64,000 nt of DNA from Haematobia irritans. Its lineage: Eukaryota; Arthropoda; Insecta; Diptera; Muscidae. Each line of letters starts with the position of its first letter. Position 1 is the stretch's first letter. The translations under genes were made by a program, and so were the position numbers. The stretch spans positions 43,696,557 through 43,760,556 of the forward strand of contig NC_134400.1 in NCBI RefSeq assembly GCF_050003625.1, written 5' to 3'. Below are positions 46,922-58,351 of the stretch, piece after piece. Under the pieces are notes generated by a model. It saw nothing but the letters and a program-made list of their open reading frames with translations, searched no databases and was not told the origin of the DNA.

Positions 46922-48262
46922 TACAGATGAAAAAGCTTTCTGCAAGATGAGTGCCGCATTTGTTAACAGCCGATCAAAAACGCATAAGAATGAACATTTC
47001 TCAAGCTTGTTTGGATCGTTTTAAGCGAAATAAAATGGATTTTAAGCGTCGTTTGATAACTGTTGATTAGACATGGATCCACCACTATACTCCAGAGACA
47101 AAAGAACAATCCAAACAATGGACTGAAGCTGGAGGAAGTGCCCCAAAGAAGGCAACAACAATAGGCTGGTAAGGTTATGGCAACGGTTTTTTGGGACTTC
47201 AAAGGTATTTTATTGATTGACTATCTGCAAAAGGGTAAAACAATAAATTCAGAGTACTATTGCAAACTTTTGGATCAATAAAATATACAAATTCGAGAAA
47301 AACGTCCTGGCTTACAACACATAAAAATAATTTTTCATCAAGACAACACACCAGCGCACTAGAGTGTTTTAACAATGGCTAAAATCAACGAATTAAAATA
47401 CGAGTTGCTTGACCACCCACCTTATTCTCCTGATTTAGCTCCCAGTGACTTTTACTTGTTCCCAAATCTAAAAAAAATCCTTGCTGGCAAGCGTTTCACC
47501 TCAAATGGAGATGTAATTACAGTTGTAAACCACTATTTTGAAGACCTTGAGGAAAACTATTTTAATCAAGGGATAGAATTGCTAGAAAAGCATTGGACTA
47601 AGTGTATTGCAGTTTCAGGAGATTATATTGAAACATAAAAATATTTTGGAAAAACTAACTATTCTCTTATATTGATAGGCTAAGAAGTTTCCGAACCGCC
47701 CTCGTATAGCTTTCGAACGATTTACAGATATGACCGCCGTAGATCAAAATTTTCCTCCGATTTACTTCAAATTGTGAACAGGGAATGGAAATAACATTTT
47801 TACTAAGCATGTTAAATTTAATTGAAATTTGTTCATGTACAGATATATCTACCATATATCTACCAGAGGTCAAAATTTCACTTCGATTTACTTGAAGTTT
47901 TGCACAGACATTAGGACTAACATTCTTGCAACACATGCCAAATTTGGTTAAAATCGGTTCAGATTTAGATATAGCTCCCATATATATCTTTCGTCCGATT
48001 TAGATTCATATGACTTCGGGATCCAAAGTCTAATTTCGAAAATTTTGATGTTTTGCACTGAGAGTTCAATTAAAATTTTAGCAATGTGTGCCAAATTTTA
48101 TCAAAATCGGCTCAGAATTAGACAAAGCTCCAATATATATATATATATATGTTCTTCCGATTTTAGCAAATATGGCTAAAATACAAACATGTTCCTTGTA
48201 AAATCGTCACTGTTAAGTCGAAAACTCGCATAAATGATTCAAATTTACCTATACTCTGATTA

Positions 48263-49521
48263 AAGGGTGATACGGTCAAAATTTGGTCAAGGGAAAACGG
48301 AAAATCGGTGAAATCGTTTATTTTAAAAATCAAATTAAATTTCTTTTTCAAGTTCAATTAGTATAAAATTCAGGAAAAATATTCAGTTAGGCATTCGCTT
48401 TTCCAAATCCGAATTGCCGGGCCTCACGCTTGACACCTGCCATCAGATTTTGTACAGCCACCTTGTCCACCTTCTTCGCCGCAGAAAGCCAGTTTGCCTT
48501 GAACTGTTGCTCGTCCTTAGCAGTTTTTTGGTCTTCTTTAGGTTCCGCTTGACAATAGCCCAGTATTTCTCAATTGGGCGGAGCTCTGGCGTGTTGGGAG
48601 GGTTCTTGTCTTTGGGAACCATCTGCACGTTGTTGGCGGCGTACCACTCCATGGCCTTTTTACCGTAATGGCAAGATGCCAAATCCGGCCAAAACAGTAC
48701 GGAACAAGCGTGTTTCTTCAGGGAAGGCAGCAGACGTTTATTCAAACACTCACGTAAATTTCTTGGTTGACAGTCCCGGAAGCTATGAAAATGCTGCTTT
48801 TCAAGCCACAGGTACAGATGGCTTGCCAAACCAGATATTTCTTTGCGAACTTTGACAGTTTTATGTGCTTGAAAATATCTGCTACATTTCCCCTTCCTTA
48901 TGCCGTATAAAACTCCTGTCCCGGAAGCTGCTTGTAGTCGGCTTTGACGTAGATTTCATCGTCCATTACCTTCGTCAGCATCGTCGTGTACAGCCTCCGG
49001 GATCGCGCTTTGGCCGTCGTATTTTGTTTATCATCGCGATTTGGAGTCACTACCTTCTTGTAAGTCGATAGTCCGGCTCGTTTTTTGGCTCGATGCACGG
49101 TTGTAGACGATACACCCAGCTTATTTGCGGCATCTCGGAGAGAGAGGTTAGGGTTTCGCTTGAAACTACCGGCAACTCTCTTTGTCGTCTCAGCGGCTTC
49201 CGGTTTTCGATTTCCCCCCGATCCAGACTTCCTGGCTGTCGACAAACGTTCCCCAAACACTTTAATTACATTTGTAACGGTTGATTTGGCAACTTTTAGC
49301 GATTTTGCCAGCTTTGCGTGCGAGTAGCTCGGATTCTTGCTTGGACGGCATTCTTGCTTGGACGGCATTTTGACAACTGAAGAGTGAATTCCAAAATCAA
49401 AATAGGAGCAACATTGTACACACACACACCTTCAAAATGAGGGGTGTTCAGGTTTTTTTAATGCAAAATTGAAAGAAATAAGTCAAGTTTATATTGACCA
49501 AATTTTGACCGTATCACCCTT
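48263..49521 (-). mobile_element. DD37E Tc1/IS630-type element with 29-bp TIRs
   Basis: AAGGGTGATACGGTCAAAAT at the left and its complement ATTTTGACCGTATCACCCTT at the right extend for about 29 bp. TA at 48261-48262 and 49522-49523 is the target duplication. The family B tail is continuous across it (compare 3640-3690 and 51635-51685). At 1259 bp it is the usual size of a full-length member. Confidence 0.9.
48387..49368 (-). pseudogene. DD37E transposase (Tc1/mariner superfamily), dead
   Basis: It starts at ATG 49368. Helix-turn-helix: SHAKLAKSLKVAKSTVTNV and NLSLRDAANKLGVSSTTVHR. Catalytic triad: Asp in VMDDEIYVKAD, Asp in FWPDLASCHYG, and Glu in TPELRPIEKYW, with 37 residues between the last two, the DD37E signature known best from mosquito elements. 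The C-terminus ends REARQFGFGKANA at the TAA near 48387. Lesions: TAA replacing a Lys codon at 48898-48900, loss of about 4 nt near 48752, and loss of 1 nt in an A-run near 48536. A 17-bp direct duplication (49334-49367) covers the start region. DNA-binding and catalytic residues are otherwise kept, suggesting fairly recent death. Confidence 0.88.
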
Positions 49522-49842
49522 TAGTATATATCGACCTATAAATCAGAAATGAAGATTTCCGAAATTTTATGCAATTAAAATATTTACAATATTGTGGTAC
49601 TAACATTGTGGTCCGTCCCGGTCATTAACCAATTTAAATTTTGAATCTAGACAATTTGTGAAAGTTTAAAAAATCGTTTCATAAATAAATAAATTCCATA
49701 TATGGGAAAATAAACCTTTATATAGCTCCTAACAAATTTAAAGGTGTTAAAATTGTATTAAAAATGTTGGTATACGTACATAGTGGTGAAGGGTATAAAG
49801 CAGTCGGACCCGCCCGACTTTAGACTTTCCTTACTTGTTTTT

Positions 49843-49978
49843 TATACCCTTCACCACTACTGTGGTACAGGGTATAATAAGTTTGTGCATTTGTATGTAA
49901 CGCCAAGAAGGAGTAATCATAGACCAACCTTTTAGTATACGGATCGGCTTAGAATTAAATTCTGAGTCGATTTAGCGA

Positions 49979-50027
<49 letters not shown>

Positions 50028-51994
50028 GCCTGTCCGTCTGTCTCTTGATGTATTTTTGTGTGCAAAGTACAGCTCGCAGTTTTAGTCCGATTGTCCTAAA
50101 ATTTGGTATAGGGTCCTGTTTCGGCTCAAAGACGATCCCTATTGGAAAAAATCGGTTCAGATTTAGATATAGCTGCCATATATATTTTTCACCGATGTGG
50201 TCATAATTGGCGTGTATATAAACCGATCTTCCTCAAATTCCGTACATCCGAATATTTTATGTGTCTCGAAAAACTTGCAAAATATCGGCCAAATCGGTTC
50301 AGATTTAGATGTAGCTCCCATATATAGCTTTCACCCGATTTGCACTCATTTGCCGACAGAGGCCAATTTTTAGCTCCGATTTAGTTGAAATTTTGCATAG
50401 GGAGTAGAATTAGCATTGTTATGCGTGCCAAATTTGGTTGAAATCGGTTCAGATTTGGATATATCTCCCATATATAGCTTACGCCCGATTTACACTCATA
50501 TGACCACAGAGGCCAAGTTTTTGCCTCGATTTAATTGAAATTTTGCACAGGGAGTAGAATTAGCATTGTAGCTATGCGTGCCAAATTTGGTTGAAATCGG
50601 TTCAGATTTAGATATAGCTCCCATATATAGCTTTCACCCGATTTGCACTCATTTGCCCACAGAGGCCAATTTTTAGCTCCGATTTAGTTGAAATTTTGCA
50701 TAGGGAGTAGAATTAGCATTGTTACTATGCGTGCCAAATTTGGTTGAAATCGGTTCAGATTTGGATATATCTCCCATATATAGCTTTCGCCCGATTTACA
50801 CTCATATGACCACAGAGGCCAAGTTTTTGCTCCGATTTAGTTGAAATTTTGCACAGGGAGTAGAATTAGCATTGTAGCTATGCGTGCCAAAGTTGGTTGA
50901 AATCGGTTCAGATTTAGATATATCTCCCATATATAGCTTTCGCCCGATTTACACTCATATGACCACAGAGGCCAATTTTTAACTCCGATTTAGTTGAAAT
51001 TTTGCACAGAGTGTAGAATTAGCATTGTAACTATGCGTGCCAAATTTGGTTGATATCGGTTCAGATTTGGATATATCTCCCATATATAGCTTTCGCCCGA
51101 TTTACACTCATATGACCACAGAGGCCAATTTTTAACTCCGATTTAGTTGAAATTTTGCACAGGGAATAGAATTAACATTGTAGTTATACGTGCCAAATTT
51201 GGTTGACATCGGTTCAGATTTAGATATATCTCCCATATATAGCTTTCGCCCGATTTACACTCATATTACCACAGAGGCCAATTTTTAACTCCGATTTAGT
51301 TGAAATTTTGCACAGGGAGTAGAATTAGCATTGTAGCTATGCGTGCCAAATTTGGTTGACATCGGTTCAGATTTAGATATATCTCCCATATATAGCTTTC
51401 GCCCGATTTACACTCATATGACCGTAGAGGCCAATTTTTAACTCCGATTTAGTTGAAATTTTACACAGGGAGTAGAATTAGCATTGTAGCTATGCGTGCC
51501 AAATTTGGTTAAAATCGGTTCAGATTTAGATATAGCTCCCATATATATGTTTTTCTGATTTCGACAAAAATGGTCAAAATACCAACATTTTCCTTGTAAA
51601 ATCGCCACTGCTTAGTCGAAAAGTTGTAAAAATGACTCTAATTTTCCTAAACTTCTAATGCATATATATCGAGCGATAAATCATAAATAAACTTTTGCGA
51701 AGTTTTCTTAAAAATGCTCCAGATTTAAATGTTTCCCATATTTTTTTACTAACATTGTGTTCCACCCTAGTGCATTAGCCGACTTAAATTTTGAGTCTAT
51801 AGATTTTGTAGAAGTCTATCAAATTCTGTCCAAATCGAGTGATATTTAATTGTATGTATTTGGGACAAACCTTTATATATAGCCCCCAACACATTTGACG
51901 GATGTGAAATGGTATCGAAAATTTAGATCTACAAAGTGGTGCAGGGTATAATATAGTCGGCCCCGCCCGACTTTAGACTTTCCTTACTTGTTTT
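49843..51994 (-). mobile_element. B5: family B element, complete
   Basis: It starts TATACCCTTCACCACTACTG, with a long GTCT tract (49981-50044). Eight monomers follow at exactly 153-bp spacing (CTCCCATATAT at 50465, 50618, 50771, 50924, 51077, 51230, 51383, 51536), then the tail and the hairpin end AGTCGGCCCCGCCCGACT ... CTTACTTGTTTT. It is the best-preserved B element here and a good reference. Confidence 0.87.
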
Positions 51995-53359
51995 TTACTA
52001 ACATTGTGTTCCACCCTAGTCCATTAGCCGACTTAAATTTTGAGTCTATAGATTTTGTAAAAGTCTATCAAATTCTGTCCAAATCAAGTGATATTTAAAT
52101 GTACACCCTCAAAAATAATCGCTTCTCTAACATATGTTCCAAACATATTTTGCAGGAAGCACATATATTATGGATATTGCCGAAACATTATTATGTTTGT
52201 TTTATGTGAACATATTATATGTTTGGAAGCATTTTGAACCCAAAAATATTATATGCTTGGAAGAATTTTCTCCCCAAGAAGATTGTGCTCATTCCCACAC
52301 ATAATTTTCACTTCCACGAAATTTTTAGTTCTTGGCACCTTTTTCTGTAATACAAATAATGTTGAAGAAATTACTCAATTTTATAATTTTTTTAAATGTT
52401 ACCTTTCGCCTGGACGGAGAATCAAACCGGGAATCATGCAAATTGTAAGCCAACACACTACCACTGGGCTGTTATAGTCACCAATAGACAATTATCGTTA
52501 TAAGTTACATTTATATAGCATAGTTTGCAGCGCCCATGAGCCCATGCAAACATAACATTATTTAACAGAAACATACATTTGTTGGCCACGTGGAGCAGTG
52601 ATTAGCATACGTTCCGATTTCTTTTAACGAACCAAGAAAAAAAATTGTGCCCATAATGCCAAAATGATAAACAAAACACATGTCCACACATACATAAAAT
52701 GCTGCTCTCAAGACGAAAACACACGCTGTTTTTTTTTAAATGTCTATTCTCTTTACTCCGAATACTCATTCTAATATTCAAATTAAATAATATTTAGACT
52801 TAAGCATATCAAATTTTTGGCCTTATCATAAAACAGTTTTCCGAAACAACATATACAAATAGCTCTCTTTTCATTCTCTCACTGTGTTATGTTGATATCT
52901 TTCGTCAACCCTCCCGGTTTCCATCTCTATTTCTTTCTCTATACTCTCTCTCTCTCTGAATAAAATATCACAACATATATATGTTTAATCGAAATTTGTA
53001 AATTTATAAATGTTTACATTCACAGATATTATTTTTATAAAACATTTATGCCCCAAACATAATATATTCTAACATATTAACATATGTGTCCCAAACATTT
53101 AGTGTTAGTTTAAAAACATTACATGTTTGCACTTAAATATATTGTGTTTAAAAATTGTGCCCGAAACACATTTTGTTTATATCGGAACATATAAAAAACA
53201 TATTTTTCTAACAGTGTATGTATTTGGGACAAACCTTTATATATAGCACCCAATACATTTGACAGATGTGATATGGTATCGAAAATTTAGATCTATAAAG
53301 TGGTGCAGGGTATATTATAGTCGGCCCCGCCCGACTTTAGACTTTCCTTACTTGTTTTT
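51995..53359 (-). mobile_element. B3: family B element, right part, holding V3
   Basis: ACTAACATTGTGTTCCACCC follows directly after B5 and continues the text broken off at 36360. It carries V3 (52104-53216) and ends in the B hairpin at 53318-53359. Confidence 0.75.
52104..53216. mobile_element. V3: 1.1-kb V-type TIR element with empty site nearby
   Basis: The left end is CACCCTCAAAAATAATCGCT and the right end ATATTTTTCTAACAGTG, with TA at 52102-52103 and 53217-53218. The corresponding uninterrupted text in B5 (GATATTTAATTGTATGTATTTGG at about 51850) shows one TA. It contains a decayed minus-strand tRNA-like module (52401-52471) and a truncated plus-strand one. Confidence 0.88.
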
Positions 53360-53695
53360 ATATAGAAAATGTTGTCAAGATTTTATTTCTATAGAAAAAT
53401 TTTTCAACATTTTATTTATATAGAACATTCTGTCAAGGTTTTATTTCTATAGAAAAATTTTTCAACGTTTTATTTATATAGACAATTTTGTCAAAATTTT
53501 AATTTCTATAGAAAATGTTGTCAAGGTTTTATTTATATAGCAAAATTTGTCAAAACTTTATTTTCTATGGAAAATTTTGTCAACATTTTATTTCTATAGC
53601 AAATTTTGTCCAATTTTTAAATTTTGTCCAAGTTTTATTTCTATAGAAAAATTTGTCGAAATTTTATTTCTATAGAAAATTCTGTCAAATAATTG
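53360..53695. repeat. 29-bp minisatellite remnant
   Basis: About eleven imperfect units of TTTTGTCAAAATTTTATTTC plus CTATAGAAA, without adjoining element ends. Confidence 0.7.
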
Positions 53696-54559
53696 ATTAT
53701 TGTTCGGTAAAATTTAAACTAAATATTCGATGATTTTTTAAGGGATACTTCTGTGTATTATATCTTTGGCCTATTCAAGTCGATTTGTTGACGATTCTCT
53801 CTCACAAAATCAAAAGAATGAATCATCATTGCCCCCTACCCCTCACTGTCTGATGTTATTTTAATATCCGTTAAATTTCCTCAGTTATCTTAAGAATATA
53901 CCAAATATTTCGATGGTCATTCATTTCATAGAGGCAACTAGCTACTAATGCTTCCTTTATTGGATTTCCATGGAGTGTCTGCCTCCACCATGCATGGAGA
54001 TAACATTTGTTTTAATTTTTCTTTCTGGTCACTGTTACTAATGGCATTTTATCAGTTTTACGACTTCCTAAAAAGGGAGTTTAGCTAAGAGCCCAACCAC
54101 TAGCCATACAAGAACTAATCATGGTGTGCGTGCATCCAGATTTCTAGGTTAAAAGGCAGGTACCATTGAATAAGGTCAAACATTTCCAAAAAGCCACCAT
54201 CGTCATCATCATCATCGTAAGGAGAACCACGATATTACCTTTGCTCTAATCCGGCAAGCGATAAGCAAAAGAAATCTAGCGAAAGAAATTGAGGAAATGG
54301 AGCAGCATTTAGACCGATTGACCATCCACGTACGCTAAACGTGGCAGGTAAGCTGAACGATTTGTGTATTTTTTGGACGACAATTAGTATTTATGATTGG
54401 TCTATCTGGCTGTTTCTCTGTCTGTCTGTCTGTCTGTCTTTCAGTTGTACAAAAACTTATCGTTTAAATGTTCTAAGCACGATTTCCTTTAGAAATGGAA
54501 ACTAAGCCAGAGAGAAATGGGAAATGTTTTAAGCAGGGTGGTCTAGTTATTATAAGCAT
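53696..54559. other. Low-copy region, no recognised gene
   Basis: About 0.86 kb of mixed composition with a (CTGT)n microsatellite at 54417-54438. A CATCATCATCATC run lies at 54198-54212. No frame resembles a known protein. A donor-like GGCAGGTAAGC occurs at 54343, but nothing supports an exon. Confidence 0.5.
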
Positions 54560-55210
54560 CACTACCACGGTTGCCACTCGTGTCAAAAATAAATTACCAA
54601 AATTTGAAGAAAATTTTACCAAAAATCTACCAAATTTAAAAATTCTTAATTTGAAACTTAAAATCAAATTTTTGTCAAAATTAAATTTCTTTAGAAAGTT
54701 GTCAAAAAATTTTATTTTTATTGAAAATTTTGCCGAAATTTTATTTCTATAGAAAATTTTGTGGAAATTTTTATTTCTATGGAAACTTTTGTCAAAATTT
54801 TATTTCTATAGAAAATTTTGTCGAAATTTTATTTGTATAGAAAATTTTGTCAATATTTTATTTCTATAGAAAATTTTTATCTAAATTTTATTTCAATAGA
54901 AAATTTTGTCAAAATTTTATTTCTATAGAAAATTTGGTCAAAATTTTATTCCTATTGAAAAATTTTTCAAAATTTTATTTCTATAGAAAATTTTGTGAAA
55001 ATTTTATTTCAATAGAAAATTTTGTCAAAATTTTATTTCAATAGAAAATTTTGTCAAAATTTTATTTCCATAGAAAATTTTGTCAACATTTTATATTTAT
55101 AGAAAATGTTGTCGAAATTTTATTTCTATAGAAAATTTTATCGAATAAAATCTTTATTTCTATGGAAAATTTAGTTTTATAAAAAAATTTGTCCAAATTT
55201 CTATAGAAAC
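54560..55210. repeat. 29-bp minisatellite, degenerate
   Basis: It begins with the family A linker (CGGTTGCCACTCGTGTCAAA) and continues as about twenty copies of the 29-bp unit. It is a relic of a family A element that lost its ends and monomers. Confidence 0.72.
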
Positions 55211-55739
55211 ATTTTTTCGATAGAAAAACTTTTGGAATTTGGAGAAGGTAGAGTCGATGAATTAAAGGAAAGGAGTTTCCGGTACAAATATAGAAGTGTG
55301 AAATAGGAAGAAGGTTGGAAAAACGAGATCAACCTATTGAGCTCAATAGGTTAGGAGACTACTTTCTCCAAATTTACTTTCTACATTACCCTTGTTATTG
55401 TATCGTCGATGGTTAGCCATTTACAAATCTGCCCTAAAAAAACTCCCATTTCGTCCAATGCTCTTCAGTTCATCTACCATTTTATGAAGGGCCATCATCT
55501 TTCCATTTTACAATGATTTTTTTCGCACAAAAGAAATTGTGAAAATAATACCCCCGCTCCCCTCCTTAGGGAACATGAATTTGGATAGTATTTTGCATTT
55601 TTCTTTTGTTTTAAAATTTCATGTAGCATATTTCTGGGGATTCGATTTGGGCAAGGTCATATATAGCATACATTTAAGATGAAATGAATTGCTTTCTTTG
55701 TCATAACCAATATAATAATAATAATAATAACCAATGCTA
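55211..55739. other. Low-copy region with first copy of a TAGCATA repeat
   Basis: AT-rich; GTAGCATATTTCTGGGGATT at 55623 returns at 56333 and 56641, and an ATA microsatellite is at 55711-55730. No gene is recognised. Confidence 0.5.
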
Positions 55740-56250
55740 CACAGAAAAAAATGTCCGTAGTTAAACTAACGCTAAATTTAACTTATTTTTACTGGAAACA
55801 ATTTATTTGCTAGTAGTTAAATTTTATTATTTTTTTCGAAATTTTCTACAGCTTAATGAAATCTTACTTTCTTTAAGTATGTCTCAAAAATGTTATGAAC
55901 TAAACGTGGGTATAAAGTTCAATGACCGTACTCATAAGTTCTATATGAACTAAACCAAACGAAGATTTTCGTATGATTTCCAAAAATAGTAAGAATGAAT
56001 TCTGTTCGGTAAAAATGGCGATGATTTAGCGCCAAGGATTTTCTTTTTTTACTTTTAGTTAATTTTTTTTTTCTATGAGAGGATGTACTTTCGTGAATTG
56101 CAGTTAAAAGGTACAACGGGGCATTAAATTTTCCTGGTTCTAACAACGCTTTGTGGAAATCTCAAAATGTGGAGTAAATTTTAGTTCAATTTTCGTGCGA
56201 GGTAGTTTATTCTTCCTATGAAATAGTTCACTTTTTTATAGCACTGAAAC
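55740..56250. mobile_element. U3: probable decayed U-family TIR element
   Basis: CACAGAAAAAAATGTCCGTA after TA resembles the U terminus. Inside are GTAGTTAAACTAACG and TAGTTCACTTTTTTATAGCACTG near 56220-56245. The right border is not certain. Confidence 0.5.
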
Positions 56251-56715
56251 ACATACACAGGGTAGCTAATGCGAAGTAGTACAAATTCAAATTATCATAC
56301 TTTTTGTTGTCTGTAGCATTTAATTTTTTTGTGTAGCATATTTTTAAGGATTCGATTTAGCCAAAGTTAAAAGTAGCATAACTGAATAAGGGGAAATGAA
56401 TTTCTTTGTTTTCAAAACTATAAAAATAATCCTCAATACCCGAAATTAGGTTCAAATACAGGGTAGCTAATACGAAGTGCTACTACTACTAAACTATCAT
56501 AGTTATTCGTGTCCGTACTATTTGCTTTTGTTTTTAGTTTTGTTTTGTGTAGCATAATTTTGACCGATTTGCTTCAAATTGAATCGGATTTTCTTCTCTT
56601 TGGTATGATTTTAGTTTTAATACTTTCAAATCCACTATTTTTGTAGCATATTTTTGGGGACTATGTTAGGGTAAATCATTTGTAGCATAAAAGTAAAGTG
56701 AAATGAGATAATAAT
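56251..56715. repeat. Local repeats around CAGGGTAGCTAATGCGAAG
   Basis: GGTAGCTAATGCGAAGTAG (56262) and GGTAGCTAATACGAAGTGC (56462), and GTAGCATA blocks at 56333 and 56641, are direct repeats. The text 56434-56620 is repeated after A14 at 57600-57780 (GACCGATTTGCTTCAAAT). Confidence 0.6.
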
Positions 56716-57596
56716 AACAAGTATATATGGCCGTAAGTTCGGCCAGGCCGAAGCTTATGTACCCTCCACCATGGATTGTGTAGAAACTTCTACGAAAGAC
56801 TATCATCCACAATAGAATTATTAGACAAAAAAGTTATGTATAGGTAAGTCAACAAATAATTATTAAAAATTGACATGGACTTTTGCACGGGATCGGTTTA
56901 TATGGGGGCTATATATGATTATGGACTGATATGGACCACTTTTGGCATGGTTGTTAAATATCATATACTACCACCACATACCAAATTTCAACCGAATCGG
57001 ATGAATTTTGCTCTTCCAAGGGGCTCCGGAGGGGATCGGTTTATATGGGGCCTATATATAATTATTGACCGATTTCGGCCAATTTTTGCATGGGTGTTTG
57101 AGGCCGTATATAAACATCACGTACCAAACTGAATCAAATGAATTTTGGTCTTCCACGAGGGGGCTATATATAATTATGGACCGATGTGGACCAATTTTTG
57201 CATGGTTGTTAGAGACCATACACCAACTCCATGTACCAAAGTTCAGCCGCATCGGATGAAATATGATTCTCTTAGAGGCTCAGCAAACCAAATCTGAGGG
57301 TCCGTTTATATGGGGGCTATACGTAAAAGTGGACCGATATGGCCCATTTGCAATACCATCCGACCTACATCAATAACAACTGCTTGTGCCAAGTTTCAAG
57401 TCGATAGCTTGTTTCGTTCGAAAGTTAGGATGATTTCAACAGACGGACGGACGGACGGATATGCTTAGATCGACTCAGAATTTCACTACGACCCAGAATA
57501 TATATACTTTATGGGGTCTTAGAGCAATATTTCGATGTGTTACAAACGGAATGACAAAGTTAATATACCCCCCATCCTATGGTGGAGGGTATAAAA
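56716..57596 (+). mobile_element. A14: short family A element
   Basis: The hairpin end is AACAAGTATATATGGCCGTA. Internal deletion leaves about three partial monomers and no minisatellite. The terminal domain with a GGAC tract (57442-57459) ends GGTGGAGGGTATAAAA. Confidence 0.83.
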
Positions 57597-58351
57597 ATAA
57601 TAATGGTCCATGCCCGAAATTAGGTCCATTTATAGGGTATTTGTAATAATTCAAACTTCCATAGCTTTTCGTGTCTGTACCATTTGCTTTTATTTTTGTG
57701 TAGCATAATTTTGACCGATTTGCTTCAAATTTAATCAATATTCTTTTTTTATTTGTTATGATTTTAGTTTTAATTTCCCCAACGCCACTATCCCTACCAG
57801 TAGGTAATTTAAAAATTTCCCCTAATAAATGTAGACATTTCATTTAATTTTAACATAAAAAATGTTGAACATTTTATTGAAACAAATATTATCAATTTTA
57901 ATATTTTTCGATTAATCGCTTCAAGTATATCATTAAAATTTGTTAGAACGCAATTACTTAGCTCCAGGGATCCATCGAAATTCTCCAATAAATCCAGAGA
58001 TCTATTAAGGATATGGGAAACTGCTTTCCTCGCACCTATAATTTATAAAAAGGATATTAGTAGATAAATGAAAGGAATGATATTATGGCAAGATTGTTTT
58101 TTTTTATTTTACTATAAATACCTGAAAATAGATTTTATAAATTTATTAAAAATGTAATAGCTTTAAAATTTCCTAAAAAATATACTAATTTAAATCATAG
58201 AAAAAATTTTTCAACTAAAACGTCTCTGAGTTTGGTTTAGTTGAGGCTCATATACCCTCTACTATGGATTTGATTCCTAATACCCTGCTGAAGAATATCA
58301 TAAGGTCTGCTATAGAAAATCATAAAACACAAGATAAAAATATTAACAACT
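57597..58351. other. Low-copy AT-rich region
   Basis: It begins with the local repeat (57600-57780). The rest is AT-rich with no recognisable gene or element. Confidence 0.5.

Larger units (their letters stand above)
37061..47638 (+). pseudogene. Mariner 2 transposase, DD34D, dead
   Basis: The start is ATG at 37061 (MEKLEMLAVIKYLHKKGLS). After V2 come GRRINVREIANIMGIS-like codons (46065-46110), and after V4 ARxVPHLLTADQKRIRMN. The first catalytic Asp (ITVDxTWIHHYTPE) is at 47065 with the next codon TAG instead of Glu. The second is in FHQDNTPAH (47340). The third is in HPPYSPDLAPSDFYLFPNLK (from 47416), as in mariner DD34D. The C-terminus is intact up to the stop at 47636. Lesions: two insertions, in-frame stops at 37121, 46136, 47068, 47279 and 47360, and a frame change near 47163. 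Its terminal repeat differs from that of mariner 1, so it is a separate mariner lineage. Confidence 0.88.
36882..47704 (+). mobile_element. Mariner 2, split by V2 and V4
   Basis: The ends CGAGGGCAGTTCGGAAACTT and AAGTTTCCGAACCGCCCTCG are inverted repeats flanked by TA (36880-36881, 47705-47706). The B text CTCCCATATATAGCTTTCG is restored by removing it. Mariner sequence occupies 36882-37217, 45999-46150 and 46922-47704. The rest is V2 (37218-45998) and V4 (46151-46921). Without the guests it is about 1.27 kb, the normal size of a mariner. Confidence 0.9.
36361..49842 (-). mobile_element. B4: family B element containing mariner 2 and the DD37E element
   Basis: It starts TATACCCTTCACCACTGCTG (the GTCT tract is lost) and has monomers to 36881. 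It is interrupted by mariner 2 (36882-47704), resumes at 47705, is interrupted again by the DD37E element (48263-49521), and ends with the hairpin at 49802-49842 (CTTTCCTTACTTGTTTT). Without its guests it is about 1.4 kb. Confidence 0.78.

Noticed and set aside
53940..54440. Possible host exon with GT donor near 54343
   Set aside because: Frames on both sides are short and show no codon bias or recognisable domain; a donor-like word alone is not enough.
16650..55044. Frames such as KFYFYRKFCQNF repeated in AT-rich DNA
   Set aside because: They are translations of the 29-bp minisatellite and have no independent coding evidence.
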